A stretch of DNA of 64,000 bases from Bradyrhizobium algeriense. Its GTDB lineage: Bacteria; Pseudomonadota; Alphaproteobacteria; Rhizobiales; Xanthobacteraceae. A program made the position numbers and the translations under genes. The notes beneath the pieces were generated by a model, which saw nothing but the letters and a program-made list of their open reading frames with translations, ran no database searches and was not told where the DNA came from. Shown in pieces: positions 7,559-16,954 of this stretch (position 1 is its first letter; each line of letters starts with the position of its first letter). The DNA is taken from the NCBI RefSeq assembly GCF_036924595.1, contig NZ_JAZHRV010000001.1, forward strand, positions 6,351,501 to 6,415,500. The letters run 5' to 3'.

Positions 7559-8988
7559 ACGACCTGTTGCCCGGAATGCTCGACCTCGCCCGTGACGGCA
7601 GCGAAACGCTGACGCGCCAACTGACCGATCAGTTGCGAGGGCTCATCGCCAGGGGACGCCTTGCGCCCGGCCAGCGCCTGCCGTCGAGCCGGCAGCTTGC
7701 GCAGTCGCTCGATGTGTCGCGCAACACCGTCTCGTTTGCGATCGAGCAATTGGCCGCGGAAGGCTACCTCGCGCTTTCCGCCGGACGCCGTCCGGAGGTA
7801 GCCGCGGGCCTGTCACTCGATCGCAGGACTTCGCCGCGAAGCAACCGCGCCGGAAGCCCGCGGATAAACCTGTCGGCCTGGGCAGGCGGCCTGCACCGGG
7901 CCGACTGGCCGCCTGTTCATGACGGACCGCCGCGGCCGTTTCAGCCCGGACTGGCGGACGAACGCGAGTTTCCGCACGATGCGTGGAGCCGTTGCCTCCG
8001 CCGCGCGGCGCGAAATGCACCGCTGCGCCGCGACCGGCCGATCAACCATCCACCGCTGCAGGAAGCCCTGCTCGGGCATCTCGTGGTTCATCGCGGGATC
8101 AAGGCCAAAGCCGGCCAGATCCTGATCGTGCCGACGGCGCAAGCCGGCCTGACGCTGGCCGCCAATGCGCTGCTCGAGCGCGGCGACCACGCCTGGATCG
8201 AAAGCCCGGGCTATGGCGGCGCCAACGTCGCATTGCATGCCGCCGGAGCCGTCGTTTCCGCCATCCCGCTCGACGCGCAAGGCATGGCCATCTCCCCGCC
8301 TAAGGATGCGCCGCGGCTGATCTTCGTCACCCCATCGCACCAGTATCCGACCGGGCGGCTGATGCCGATCGGCCGCCGTCTTGAACTGCTTCGCTTCGCC
8401 GACGCTGTGGGCGCCTGCATCATCGAGGACGATTACGACGGCGAATTCCACTATGAGGCGCGCCCGGTGGCCGCGCTGCAGGGGCTCGCGGCGTCGCCGC
8501 GCGTGTTCTATCTCGGCACCTTCTCGAAGGCGACCTATGCGGACATCCGCTTCGGCTATCTCGTCGTTCCCGAAGCGCTGATCGATGTGTTCGAGATCGC
8601 GCAGCGCCACACGGGAATGTTGGCGTCGATCACGATGCAGGATGCGCTGGCCGAATTCATCAGCGCGGGCGCCTATCTCGGCCACATCAGAAGGATGATG
8701 CGCCTCTACAAGGGACGGCGCGACCGCATGCTGCAGGCGCTTGCCGCGGAAGCCGGCGGCCGGCTCAGCATCGAAGCGCCGGCCGGCGGCATGCAACTAC
8801 TGGCAAGGTGCCAGGCCAACGACCGGCAATTGTCGGCGCGGCTGCTCGAAGCCGGCGTTGTCAGCCGTCCGCTATCGGGCATGCTGTATCACAAGACGGG
8901 TGAGCAGGGCCTGTTTCTCGGCTTCGCGGCGTGGAATGAAAAGGAGATCGATCAGGCCGCACGCATCCTCGGCCGGATCGTTCGCTAG
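7555..8988 (+). CDS. MocR/PdxR-family transcriptional regulator with aminotransferase domain
   Basis: A 477-aa fusion of a GntR-type winged helix (about residues 15-80: LTRQLTDQLRGLIARGRLAPGQRLPSSR, recognition helix DVSRNTVSFAI) and a fold-type-I aminotransferase domain. The second domain keeps the PLP-binding landmarks EDDYDGEF (Asp pairing with the pyridine N) and GTFSKATYADIRFGY (Schiff-base Lys). These proteins bind PLP as an effector and usually do not catalyse transamination. The frame is open to a TTG at 7492, but the ATG at 7555 gives the normal family N-terminus. It is divergent from the EamA exporter gene, its likely target. Confidence 0.85.
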   Translation: MDDLLPGMLDLARDGSETLTRQLTDQLRGLIARGRLAPGQRLPSSRQLAQSLDVSRNTVSFAIEQLAAEGYLALSAGRRPEVAAGLSLDRRTSPRSNRAGSPRINLSAWAGGLHRADWPPVHDGPPRPFQPGLADEREFPHDAWSRCLRRAARNAPLRRDRPINHPPLQEALLGHLVVHRGIKAKAGQILIVPTAQAGLTLAANALLERGDHAWIESPGYGGANVALHAAGAVVSAIPLDAQGMAISPPKDAPRLIFVTPSHQYPTGRLMPIGRRLELLRFADAVGACIIEDDYDGEFHYEARPVAALQGLAASPRVFYLGTFSKATYADIRFGYLVVPEALIDVFEIAQRHTGMLASITMQDALAEFISAGAYLGHIRRMMRLYKGRRDRMLQALAAEAGGRLSIEAPAGGMQLLARCQANDRQLSARLLEAGVVSRPLSGMLYHKTGEQGLFLGFAAWNEKEIDQAARILGRIVR

Positions 8989-9013
8989 GTCTCATGGCCG
9001 TACTCGTGGCGAA

Positions 9014-11344
9014 CTAGCCAGCCGCCCGCCTCGGCGTTGCAGTTGCGGCGACATCGGCGGGCGCCGGCACCTGCACAAGAATGGTTTGAGCACCGGGCGC
9101 GATTTCGACGCCGCACTCCTGGAATCGCCGCTTCATGCGGCGGTTGAATTCGCGTTGCACCGGCCAGCGGCCGGCATCGGTGCAGCGAATCTGGCCGACG
9201 ATCGAGGCCATCGAGCCGTCCACCTTGTCGACGCCCCACAGTTCGAGATCGCCGCGGATCAGGTGCTGGAATTCCGCCTCGCGGCGCATCTCGGCGACGA
9301 TGTCCTTCAATATCTGGCCGGCGCGGTCGGTATCTTCCTTGTAGGAGACGTTGACGCTGACGGCCGCGTTGCCGGCGCCGCGGCTCGAATTGGTGATCGT
9401 CGTCACCGCGCTGAACGGCACGATGTGCACCGAGCCGTCGCCGGAGCGCAGACGAAGCGTGCGGATCGATACGTTTTCCACCACGCCCGACAAGCCTGAC
9501 AGCGTGACGTTGTCGCCGACCTGGACGGTGTTCTCAAGCAGCAGAAACAGCCCGGTGATGAGGTCCTGCACCAGCTTCTGCGAGCCGAAGCCGATGGCAA
9601 TACCGACAATGCCGGCGCCGGCCAGCAGTGGCGCGACGTTGACGCCGATTTCGCTCAGCGCGGTGAGGCCGACGACGATGACGATCACGCACAACAGCGC
9701 GGTTCGCAGCATCGGCTGAAACGTGCGCAGCCGCGCCGCGCGCGCGTAATGGCCCTCGCGCGACAGCGCATTGATCTTGCGATCCAGCAACGCGTTGCTG
9801 ACTTCCCAGATTGCCGCCGCAGCGAGCGCGGCAATGCCGACGGTCACCACCGCCGACAGCAACCGGCTGCCGATCTGGCCGCCATAGAACCAGACGACGG
9901 CGTCGACGCCCCATACCTCCAGCAACGCAACGAGGCCGATGAAGGCAATCACTGTAGAGACGATGTTGCGCAACAGCGGCAGATAGCGGTTGGCGCGGGT
10001 CTCCAGGCCCGGAAAACGCTGCAGGAGATCCGGGCTGATGCGAAAGCCGCGGTCGATCAAGCTCAACACCAGGATAGTAGCGAGACGCATGATCAGCACG
10101 ACCGCGATGGTGCCGACGAAATATTGCAGCAGCAGCGCGTAGCCGTTGCGGATGTTCAGCGCCCACACCGCCCACAGAGCGAGATCGAGCGCGATCGCGA
10201 GATAATGCCAGAGGCCGGCGACGCGGTTGCGTATCCTGGCCGCAGCGCCGTCGCGGCCCGCCGGCGCGCGAATGGCGTCGGCGACCTGGCGGCGGCACTG
10301 CAGGATGACGACGACGACAAAGAGATGCACGACCAGCATCACCAGGCGCAGCACCGTTGCGTAGCCGGCGCGGTGCAGGCCGAGCAGCAGGGCCACATTG
10401 GCGAAGGCTATCCCAGCGACGGCGACGGTAACGATGCGGCGCGCCCATATCTCGATATAGGCTGCCGTTTCGGCGCGAACCCGAAACAGGCCGAACGGCC
10501 CGGCCAGCGCCCGCACGACGCAAATCAGCGCGCGCGACAGCGCATAGGCATTGACGACCGCGAGGATCACAAGCCGGGTGGTTGAGAGATCGCCGATCCC
10601 TGTGCCCAGCAACATCGTGGCCACCCCGATGAAGACGAGCACCGGCAACAATTCAAGCGCGAGACGTCCGAGCACGAAGGGCAGCCTGATCAGCGACTGC
10701 CAGGTGCGCGCCAGGCTGAGGCGCCGTTGCTGCAGCTTGGGTTCCGCAACGACATCCGCCGCCGACGACGGCGGATCGACCACGGCCAGCGTCTGCACCG
10801 GGGCGCGCGCGGTTTGCGGAAGCCGCGCTTCCAGCAGCGCCACCGGCCGCTTGATGAGGCGGAAGACCAGCCACTCGACAGCAAGAGCGCAGATGAACAC
10901 CAGCGCCAGTTTCCAGGCGATATCGAGCAGTTGATGATAGGCGGACGGATCGTTGGCGGTCCGCACGAACCAGTAATAGAACGCCCGAAAATGCGTCAGT
11001 GTTCGCACCACATCGGCGACCTCGCGCGAGATCTCGCCGACCTGCTCGGACACCGAAAGCAAAAGCTGCGCGCCGAGGCTGTCCGCCGTCAGCGGTATCG
11101 CGGATTTCGGCTCAGGCGCCGCCGCTTGCGGCGAGGCATTGGCGATCGCGCGCAACGTCTCGATCACCTGCGCGCGCTTCTTGTCGTCGGAGAGCGTCTC
11201 AAGCGCCCGTTTCGCCTGCTCGGGCGAGAGCACGTCAGCCTTATCGGCGGCAGGCGCAGTCGGCGCGCCGCCGGGCTGGGCGAAAGCCGGAAGGATGAAC
11301 AAGACGCTGGCGAAAAGGATCGACGGCAGGAGCTTGAGCGACAC
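9014..11344 (-). CDS. Large MscS-family mechanosensitive channel
   Basis: A 776-aa inner-membrane protein with a cleavable signal peptide (MSLKLLPSILFASVLFILPAFA). A periplasmic Ala-rich region of about 120 residues comes next, then roughly ten TM helices. The C-terminal MscS core (about residues 535-740) includes the glycine/alanine-rich pore helix LLAGAGIVGIAIGFGSQKLVQ and the beta domain start VQVGDNVTLSGLSGVVE. Such enlarged MscS relatives gate under membrane tension to release osmolytes. It starts at a GTG with AGAGG upstream. It is convergent with the regulator gene, only 25 bp apart. Confidence 0.85.
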   Translation of the reverse strand: MSLKLLPSILFASVLFILPAFAQPGGAPTAPAADKADVLSPEQAKRALETLSDDKKRAQVIETLRAIANASPQAAAPEPKSAIPLTADSLGAQLLLSVSEQVGEISREVADVVRTLTHFRAFYYWFVRTANDPSAYHQLLDIAWKLALVFICALAVEWLVFRLIKRPVALLEARLPQTARAPVQTLAVVDPPSSAADVVAEPKLQQRRLSLARTWQSLIRLPFVLGRLALELLPVLVFIGVATMLLGTGIGDLSTTRLVILAVVNAYALSRALICVVRALAGPFGLFRVRAETAAYIEIWARRIVTVAVAGIAFANVALLLGLHRAGYATVLRLVMLVVHLFVVVVILQCRRQVADAIRAPAGRDGAAARIRNRVAGLWHYLAIALDLALWAVWALNIRNGYALLLQYFVGTIAVVLIMRLATILVLSLIDRGFRISPDLLQRFPGLETRANRYLPLLRNIVSTVIAFIGLVALLEVWGVDAVVWFYGGQIGSRLLSAVVTVGIAALAAAAIWEVSNALLDRKINALSREGHYARAARLRTFQPMLRTALLCVIVIVVGLTALSEIGVNVAPLLAGAGIVGIAIGFGSQKLVQDLITGLFLLLENTVQVGDNVTLSGLSGVVENVSIRTLRLRSGDGSVHIVPFSAVTTITNSSRGAGNAAVSVNVSYKEDTDRAGQILKDIVAEMRREAEFQHLIRGDLELWGVDKVDGSMASIVGQIRCTDAGRWPVQREFNRRMKRRFQECGVEIAPGAQTILVQVPAPADVAATATPRRAAG

Positions 11345-11530
11345 GAAGACCTCTTTGGAAAAAATGCGCCCGACGGCAAAACCGGGATCGGCCTTGCCCT
11401 CGTGCTTGCGTCATGTCGGATTGCCTGTTTTCGCCGCCTTCCTGTGTCGGAAGTTTGCCATTGCGACGGTTTTCTCTTGGCATTTGCTCGCATCACAGCG
11501 ACGCGACTGCGATCAAGCGCATGGAACTTC

Positions 11531-11562
11531 GCAAATGCTGCAAGATGCAAATGCTGCAAGAC
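11531..11562. repeat. 16-bp tandem repeat, two units
   Basis: GCAAATGCTGCAAGAT is followed directly by GCAAATGCTGCAAGAC (one mismatch) in the 240-bp space between the MscS gene and the nitronate monooxygenase gene. No function is apparent. Confidence 0.6.
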
Positions 11563-11585
11563 GAGAGGCGCGAAGCGGTAACGCC

Positions 11586-12566
11586 CTAGCCAGGCCTGAC
11601 GCGCGCGGCGGCCTCGCGAAACTCCGCTGATGTGCGCGCCACAAGCTCATCGACCGAAAGCAGCTCCGTCACCCCCGAAACGGAATGCCCCGCGCTCCAG
11701 ATATCCTTCCAGCGTTTTGGACGACTTTCGCGCGCGCCGATGTCGATATCCTTGCCGATATCGATCGCGCCGCGCAGCGGCAGATTATCCGGATCGAGAC
11801 CGGCGGCCTCGATCGATGGGCGCAGCATGTTGGTCTGCAGGCCCGTGAACGCCGACGTCAGCAGGACATCGTCGGCTGTGCTGGCAACCAACAGCTCCTT
11901 GTATCTGATATTCGCCATGCTCTCGCGGGTAGCGATGAATTTTGTGCCCATATAGGCAAGGTCGCAGCCAAGCGCCTGCGCGGCGCGCAACGCGTGGCCG
12001 TCGGAGATGCCGCCCGCCAGCACCAATGGTCCATCGAAGAACGCCCGCACGGCGCGCACGAACACGAAGGGATTGAGCCAGCCGGTCTGGCCGCCCGCGC
12101 CGGCCGTCAGCAGCACCAGGCCGTCGGCGCCGGCAGCAACGGCACGCTCGGCATGGCGGATGGAGGCGACATCGGCAAATACCAGCGCACCGGCATCATG
12201 CAACGGTCCAATTACCGGCGCCGGCGATCCAACCGAGGTGATCACCATTTCGGGCCGGTGCCGCAGCAGCACCATTAGATCCTGCTCCAGCCGCGCATTG
12301 GAGCGGTGCACGATCAGGTTGGCGCAGACCGGCGCCGACGGCTTGCCGCCTGCATCCGCATGCGCCTTCAACCTGATGTCGATATCCGTCAGCCATTGGT
12401 CCAGTTGTTCGGAGCTGCGGCAATTCACCGTGGGAAACGAACCGATCACGCCGTTGCGGCAGGCGGCCACGACCAGTTCAACACCGGAGACGAGAAACAT
12501 CGGTGCCGCGATCAGCGGCAGGCTGAGGCGGTCGCGAAAGCGCGCGAGGGGATCGATTGTTGGCAA
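11586..12566 (-). CDS. Nitronate monooxygenase (2-nitropropane dioxygenase family)
   Basis: A 326-aa FMN-dependent TIM-barrel enzyme that oxidises alkyl nitronates such as propionate-3-nitronate. Family marks are [15 protein letters not shown] at the N-terminus, the phosphate-binding [18 protein letters not shown], and the FMN-binding [29 protein letters not shown] region. The chosen start is a TTG at 12566 with GGGAAGA upstream. This matches the length of the second copy in this window (23090-24058); the frame stays open for 36 more codons. Both copies have the same domain plan, so they are paralogues, clearly diverged. The enzyme is probably cytoplasmic and detoxifying. Confidence 0.85.
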   Translation of the reverse strand: MPTIDPLARFRDRLSLPLIAAPMFLVSGVELVVAACRNGVIGSFPTVNCRSSEQLDQWLTDIDIRLKAHADAGGKPSAPVCANLIVHRSNARLEQDLMVLLRHRPEMVITSVGSPAPVIGPLHDAGALVFADVASIRHAERAVAAGADGLVLLTAGAGGQTGWLNPFVFVRAVRAFFDGPLVLAGGISDGHALRAAQALGCDLAYMGTKFIATRESMANIRYKELLVASTADDVLLTSAFTGLQTNMLRPSIEAAGLDPDNLPLRGAIDIGKDIDIGARESRPKRWKDIWSAGHSVSGVTELLSVDELVARTSAEFREAAARVRPG

Positions 12567-12666
12567 AGTGCTTCTTCCCGACTTGAGCGGACTTCTTGTT
12601 GTGTTGGCGTTGCCGGAACATTGGCACGGGCGAAGGCCAATTACAAAAGCAAGCGGGAGGAAGAAG

Positions 12667-13168
12667 ATGAGCAATCCGCTCTACGCGTTTCCGGCGGCAT
12701 GCGAACAGACGTTGCGGGCGCTGGCGAATACTGGAAGCGGCCGGACGCGACGGCGGAGACGCTGAGGAGCGGCTGGCTGCACACCGGCGACATCGCACGA
12801 TCAGACGAGCGCGGTTACATGTTCATCCTCGACCGCAAGAGGGACATGATCGTCTCCGGCGGCTTCAACATCTCCCGCGCGAGGTCGAGGATGTGTTGTC
12901 GCAGCATGCCGACGTCGCGACGGTCGCCGTGGTCGGCGTGCCCGATGACAAATGGGGCGAGGCCGTCACCGCCGTGATCGTCGCGCGCGAAGGTGCCCGG
13001 CCGAACGCGGACGAATTGATCAATCCGGTGAAAGCCAAGAAGGCCTCGGCGCACGCGCCAAAACACGCCAAGTTCGTTAACGAGTTGCCGATGACCGGCG
13101 TCGGCAAGGTCGACAAGAAGGTGCTGAAGGCGGGCTTCTGGACCGGCCGAGAACGGATGATGGGGTAG
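12667..13168 (+). pseudogene. Decayed acyl-CoA synthetase (AMP-binding) remnant
   Basis: A strong ribosome-binding site (GGGAGGAAGAAG) and ATG start a frame [15 protein letters not shown] that soon runs out. A second frame then reads [34 protein letters not shown] and [13 protein letters not shown], the end of the adenylation domain with the A8 hinge. At about 12875-12885 a one-base shift moves to a third frame reading [20 protein letters not shown] through PMTGVGKVDKKVLKAGFW, the C-terminal lid with its catalytic Lys. So the gene kept its start and its last third, lost roughly 400 central codons, and gained a frameshift. The remnant is not functional. Confidence 0.85.
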
Positions 13169-13176
13169 GTACTGCT

Positions 13177-13316
13177 TCGTGTCCCGGACGCGGTGCAGCG
13201 CGGAGCGCTGCTCCGCAGAGCCGGGACCTACAATGGCGACGAGTTGCTTGCTGGATCCCGGATCAGCAGCGCACCACTCCGCTATCGCGGCTCATTGCGC
13301 CTCATCCGGGACACGA
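13177..13316. repeat. Palindromic repeat element
   Basis: A 140-bp intergenic element bounded by TCGTGTCCCGGA and its inverted copy TCCGGGACACGA. Internal complementary GC-rich arms (GCAGCGCGGAGCGCTGC) can fold. This is a REP/BIME-like structure of the type scattered through Bradyrhizobium intergenic DNA. No coding potential. Confidence 0.6.
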
Positions 13317-13319
13317 ACG

Positions 13320-13808
13320 CTATTTCGACGCAAAGAACTCCGGCCACATCGCACGCCATGCCGGCAACAGGCTTCCCCAGCCGTTCGGCTGGGTTTCGAT
13401 GCACTGCGCCCCGGGCGCCGGTTGCACCCATGGCTGCGCACTCCGCATAAAGAAATGCGCGGCCGGCATCAGCCATGATGTGTCATCGAGCGTTCCGGCA
13501 CGAAGACTGACGGTTTCGGGCCGTCCGTCACGTTCGCCATAGAGCCGCGTGCCGCAGTTGCCGCAAAACCGCGAAATGACCGGCGTGCCGTTGGGCGAGG
13601 TATGATGCCAGCCATGCGGCTCACCCTTCAGAATCCGAAAGTCCTTGAACCTCACCGGCATGTTGAGTGCAAACGCACTGCCGGTCTGGCGCTGACAATC
13701 CGTGCAGTTGCAGGTGTAGAGCAGCAACGGAAACGACGTGATCTCGTAACGGATCGCGCCGCACTGACAGCCGCCGGTCATCGGAAGCGAAGGTCGGGTC
13801 GATTTCAT
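13320..13808 (-). CDS. GFA-family (glutathione-dependent formaldehyde-activating-like) zinc protein
   Basis: A 162-aa protein of the GFA/CENP-V fold. Zinc ligands are visible as CQC in GGCQCGAIRYE, CNCTDC a few residues on, and CGNC in RFCGNCGTRLYGE. The founding member speeds S-hydroxymethylglutathione formation from formaldehyde. Most relatives, probably including this one, have no tested activity. The start was taken at the ATG at 13808; an alternative ATG at 13838 adds ten residues. It stands alone, next to the decayed ligase. Confidence 0.8.
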   Translation of the reverse strand: MKSTRPSLPMTGGCQCGAIRYEITSFPLLLYTCNCTDCQRQTGSAFALNMPVRFKDFRILKGEPHGWHHTSPNGTPVISRFCGNCGTRLYGERDGRPETVSLRAGTLDDTSWLMPAAHFFMRSAQPWVQPAPGAQCIETQPNGWGSLLPAWRAMWPEFFASK

Positions 13809-13874
13809 GGTCGGACTCGAGCGAAACGATCGCCGCATCCTACCGGTAAATCCATCCTCGATCGATACCGCCCT

Positions 13875-14171
13875 TCAGCCGGCCATGCGCCTTTCCACCA
13901 GCGCCTTCGCCTTGTCGAAATTGTTGGGCACTTCGATGTCGACTTCGAGCGTCGAGACGGTCTTGCCCCGCTCCAGCTTGACGATCACCTTGTCGGGGTC
14001 GAGCTGCACGTGTTTCGACACCACCGCGAGGATTTCCTCCCGCAGCGTGACGAGCAGGTCGGACTGGCCGAGCAGCCCGCGCTCGTGCGACAGCAGAATC
14101 TGCAGCCGCTCCCGGGCAACCGGGGCGGTTGCAGCGCGGCTGCCGAACAGCCGCAGCAGCCTCATGCTCAT
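13875..14171 (-). CDS. minE: Cell division topological specificity factor MinE
   Basis: A 98-aa MinE. The N-terminal segment [10 protein letters not shown] is the amphipathic membrane-targeting helix. [14 protein letters not shown] is the anti-MinCD region that stimulates MinD ATPase. The rest ([27 protein letters not shown]) is the dimerising topological-specificity domain. It drives oscillation of MinD off the membrane so that division is placed at midcell. The ATG overlaps the minD stop (ATGA), with GGAGGG upstream inside minD, so it is translationally coupled. It is the last gene of minCDE. Confidence 0.95.
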   Translation of the reverse strand: MSMRLLRLFGSRAATAPVARERLQILLSHERGLLGQSDLLVTLREEILAVVSKHVQLDPDKVIVKLERGKTVSTLEVDIEVPNNFDKAKALVERRMAG

Positions 14172-14983
14172 GCAGCCCTCCGTCCGAGTAGCCGGTCCAT
14201 GAAGCCCTTGCGTTCGGCGGGCACGACCATGGCGACTTCCTCACCCATCAGGCGGCGCGAGGCATCGATATAGGCGCGCGCCGGCGCGCTCTCGGCATTG
14301 TTGAGCGTCACCGGGGTGCCGACGTTTGACGCTTTAAGTACTTCCTGGCTCTCGGGGATGATGCCGAGCAGCGGGGTGGCGAGGATTTCGAGGATGTCGT
14401 CGATCGTGAGCATCTCGCCGCGCGCGGCGCGTGCCGGATCGTAACGGCTGATCAGCACGTGCTTTTCCACGCGCTCGCCGCGTTCCGCCCTCACCGTCTT
14501 CGAATCGAGCATGCCGATGATGCGGTCGGAATCGCGCACCGAGGAAACCTCGGGATTGGTGACGATGACGGCTTCGTCGGCATAGCGCATGGCGAGCGTC
14601 GCGCCGCGCTCGATGCCGGCCGGGCTGTCGCACAGGATCCAGTCGAACCGGCTCCTGAGCTCGGCGATGACGCGGCCGACGCCTTCGTCGGTCAGCGCAT
14701 CCTTGTCCCTTGTCTGCGAGGCTGGCAGCAGCCAGAGATTTTCCAGCCGCTTGTCGCGGATCAACGCCTGCGGCAGCTTCGCGACGCCCTGCACCACATT
14801 GATGAGATCGAACACTACGCGGCGTTCGGCGCCCATCACGAGGTCGAGGTTGCGCAGGCCGACGTCGAAATCGACCACCACAACGCTCTGCCCGCTTTGC
14901 GCAAGCGCCGCGCCGAGCGCAGCCGTCGAGGTGGTCTTTCCAACGCCTCCCTTGCCCGAGGTAACGACCAGCACCTTGGCCAT
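14168..14983 (-). CDS. minD: Septum site-determining ATPase MinD
   Basis: A 271-aa ParA/MinD-type ATPase. The deviant Walker A is [10 protein letters not shown] (signature Lys11 and Lys16), and the switch regions are [14 protein letters not shown] and [10 protein letters not shown]. The C-terminal membrane-targeting amphipathic helix is [18 protein letters not shown]-bound dimers sit on the inner membrane, recruit MinC to block FtsZ and are released by MinE. It lies 19 bp after minC and overlaps minE. Confidence 0.96.
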   Translation of the reverse strand: MAKVLVVTSGKGGVGKTTSTAALGAALAQSGQSVVVVDFDVGLRNLDLVMGAERRVVFDLINVVQGVAKLPQALIRDKRLENLWLLPASQTRDKDALTDEGVGRVIAELRSRFDWILCDSPAGIERGATLAMRYADEAVIVTNPEVSSVRDSDRIIGMLDSKTVRAERGERVEKHVLISRYDPARAARGEMLTIDDILEILATPLLGIIPESQEVLKASNVGTPVTLNNAESAPARAYIDASRRLMGEEVAMVVPAERKGFMDRLLGRRAA

Positions 14984-15002
14984 ACGCGATCTCCTTAACC
15001 GG

Positions 15003-15704
15003 TTAATTCAGCGGGGTAATTTTCATGGTGTCCCCCTCCAGCCAGGCTTGCGCCGGGCGGTTGCGGAGCGAGATGTCGATTTCTTCTGCAGTCTGGTAGT
15101 AGCCGTCGATGGCGAGCAGCTCCGCCTCGATCTTCTGGCAGTAGATCCGCGCATTGGAATTGCCGTTGACGCCCGCCATCGCGCGGCCGCGCAGCGTCCC
15201 GTAGATGTGGATCGATCCGCCGGCGACGATCTCCGCGCCTGACCCGACCGAGCCCAGCACGGTGACGTCGCCCTCGATGAAGACGATCGACTGGCCCGAA
15301 CGCACCGGGCTATCGAGCAGCAGCGAAGTCGGCTTCGGCTTGGCCTCCGGCTCGGGCTTCTGCACCGGCTCGTTTCGCGTGATCACGCAGGCGCGGCCGC
15401 CGGTCAGCAAGGGCGGCATGTTCGCCGCAAGCCGCTCTTCGTCCACGCCCTCGATGCCGAGGACGCGAATGCCGCGCTCGTTGAGGCTGTTCACGAGATG
15501 AGCGATGGCGGCGCCGGAGAGGTCGACGGATGCGAGATCGAGCACGATCGGCTTGCCGACGAAATAGCCCGGCGAGCGCGCCAGCGTGGCGTCGATTTCG
15601 GCGAGCCATTCCACGATCGGCACGACAGGGCTGAATACGAACGCGACATAGGAACGGCCGCGCAGCCGGACCAATTGACGCGTGGGATCCGCTCGTACGT
15701 CCAT
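15003..15704 (-). CDS. minC: Septum site-determining protein MinC
   Basis: A 233-aa FtsZ polymerisation inhibitor. The N-terminal domain (about 1-110) binds FtsZ. The C-terminal beta-helix domain (about 130-230) shows the repeating turns VLGSVGSGAEIVAGGSIHIYG and AGVNGNSNARIYCQKIEAEL that bind MinD. It is the first gene of minCDE, and the ATG at 15704 has AAAGGCGAG upstream. An exact CtrA-type site lies about 52 bp before the start, suggesting cell-cycle control of the whole operon. Confidence 0.94.
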   Translation of the reverse strand: MDVRADPTRQLVRLRGRSYVAFVFSPVVPIVEWLAEIDATLARSPGYFVGKPIVLDLASVDLSGAAIAHLVNSLNERGIRVLGIEGVDEERLAANMPPLLTGGRACVITRNEPVQKPEPEAKPKPTSLLLDSPVRSGQSIVFIEGDVTVLGSVGSGAEIVAGGSIHIYGTLRGRAMAGVNGNSNARIYCQKIEAELLAIDGYYQTAEEIDISLRNRPAQAWLEGDTMKITPLN

Positions 15705-16332
15705 GATGTTTCGACTCGCCTTTCTTAGTGAATGGTTAACAATCGGCCAACTTGGTTAACGAGTAATTAATGCGGCAACCCGCGCTACGCGCAGAAAAGC
15801 CCGCAACGGGCGGCGAATCCGGCGCATTTGTGGCTGTTTCTTGCTGCCAACCGCGCGGAGCGCACGTCAAACCCTATCCCTATAGGGGTCTTGCGAGTTG
15901 TAGTTAACAAGACCTCAACTTACTTTCGTCACGTTTCCGACCTAAATTAGTCCTCGCGCGGTTCCAACAAACTTATGTGTGCTGGCAGCTGTAAGGGTCT
16001 GGCAGTCCATTCCGTCGGGCAGACGGACATTTGCCGGCAGGGGACTTAAGGCAGTGGAAGCCGTGGGGAAGGTGTGGCCGCGAGACATGATCTCGCAGCG
16101 AGAAGTGATCTCGCAGAAAGGTGTCGTCGGACGCAGGGACGACGCCCCACATTTTGATTCAAATCTTCCGACTAAACTTAGCGGCGGCTGGGGAGCGGAC
16201 GTGGATTCCTCCGCGCGCTTGCTCCATGAGCTGGAACTCCTGTCCAATACGTCCGCATCCGTTTCGCCGCCAACCAATCCGCCGGGTCATCCGCCGAGTG
16301 CCAATCCGCCAAGTGTCATGAGGAGTAAGCGT
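15705..16332. other. Long intergenic region between minCDE and the downstream membrane protein
   Basis: About 630 bp between divergent transcription units. It contains the minC promoter side with two GGTTAAC motifs and a full CtrA-type box, then AT-richer DNA near 15895-15960 that probably holds a promoter. A direct repeat of GATCTCGCAG lies near 16090-16117. From 16201 a GTG preceded by GGGGAG opens in frame with the next gene, so part of this region may be coding. No RNA gene was recognised. Confidence 0.5.
15756..15770. promoter_or_regulatory. CtrA-type binding site upstream of minCDE
   Basis: TTAA-CGAGTAA-TTAA is an exact full-site CtrA consensus (TTAA-N7-TTAA), centred about 59 bp upstream of the minC ATG. 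A further GTTAAC lies at 15735-15740. CtrA is the essential cell-cycle response regulator of alphaproteobacteria. Placement at a division-site gene set makes a functional site likely. Confidence 0.7.
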
Positions 16333-16884
16333 ATGAGTAGTGTCAGTGAGCAGGAACATCTCAATCCCCGCGATCCGCTGTACTACGCGCCGCGCTCGCT
16401 CCGTGAGCGGTCGGCGGCCCGCGGTGCAATCCCGGAGACGCCGTTTTCTCCGGTGTCGTTCGACTCCCAGCTCGAGAGCGCGGTATCCGATGCGCTGCGC
16501 CATCCGCTCGATCCCGAGCTCATGCACGAACCCGACCTGGAGTCGAAAAAGGCATTGTGGACCATCGCAGCGCGCTTCGCTGCCGCCATCGGCGTCGCGG
16601 CTCTCGTGGCGCTGTTCTTCGTCGTCGCCGTGCCCGGCTCGCGGCAAGGCGATGGTGAGCCGTCGACGTCGACATTCACCAACGTCACACAGTCGATCAA
16701 GAACGCGCTGTCTCAATCCGGAGAGGCTTCGCAAAAGCCTGCGATCAACGAATTCCAGGCTCTGCTCGCCTCCACCCCGCCGAGCGCTCCGGCGGCGTCC
16801 GAGCAGGACAGCCAATTGCTCAAGCAGTTCATGCAGTGGCGCGAGAAGCCGGATTCGGCCGCGCCACAACGTACCAACCCATAA
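16333..16884 (+). CDS. Single-TM hypothetical protein
   Basis: A 183-aa protein (from the ATG at 16333, AGGAG upstream) with a soluble N-terminal part of about 80 residues (NPRDPLYYAPRSLRERS). One TM helix follows at about 85-105 (GVAALVALFFVVAVP), then a 75-residue periplasmic tail with QLLKQFMQWREK at its end. A GTG at 16201 with its own ribosome-binding site would add 44 residues, partly a Pro/Ser/Asn-rich repeat. It is followed after 66 bp by a solute-binding protein gene in the same direction, so the two are probably an operon. The function is unknown; it may anchor or work with that binding protein. Confidence 0.65.
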   Translation: MSSVSEQEHLNPRDPLYYAPRSLRERSAARGAIPETPFSPVSFDSQLESAVSDALRHPLDPELMHEPDLESKKALWTIAARFAAAIGVAALVALFFVVAVPGSRQGDGEPSTSTFTNVTQSIKNALSQSGEASQKPAINEFQALLASTPPSAPAASEQDSQLLKQFMQWREKPDSAAPQRTNP

Positions 16885-16903
16885 TTCAGACGGAGGGCTG
16901 ACC

Positions 16904-16954
16904 ATGCCCGAGAACCGACTTTCGGCGATCTTGTTCCCAAGGAGTCTGCCATGA
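16904..16954 (+). CDS. Possible 16-codon leader peptide ahead of the binding-protein gene
   Basis: ATG at 16904 is preceded by an excellent ribosome-binding site (GGAGGG, six-base spacing). It encodes MPENRLSAILFPRSLP and stops with a TGA that overlaps the ATG of the next gene (ATGA). The next gene also has its own AAGGAG. The arrangement is that of a translationally coupled leader. The peptide has no run of a single amino acid that would suggest classical attenuation. Confidence 0.4.
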   Translation: MPENRLSAILFPRSLP

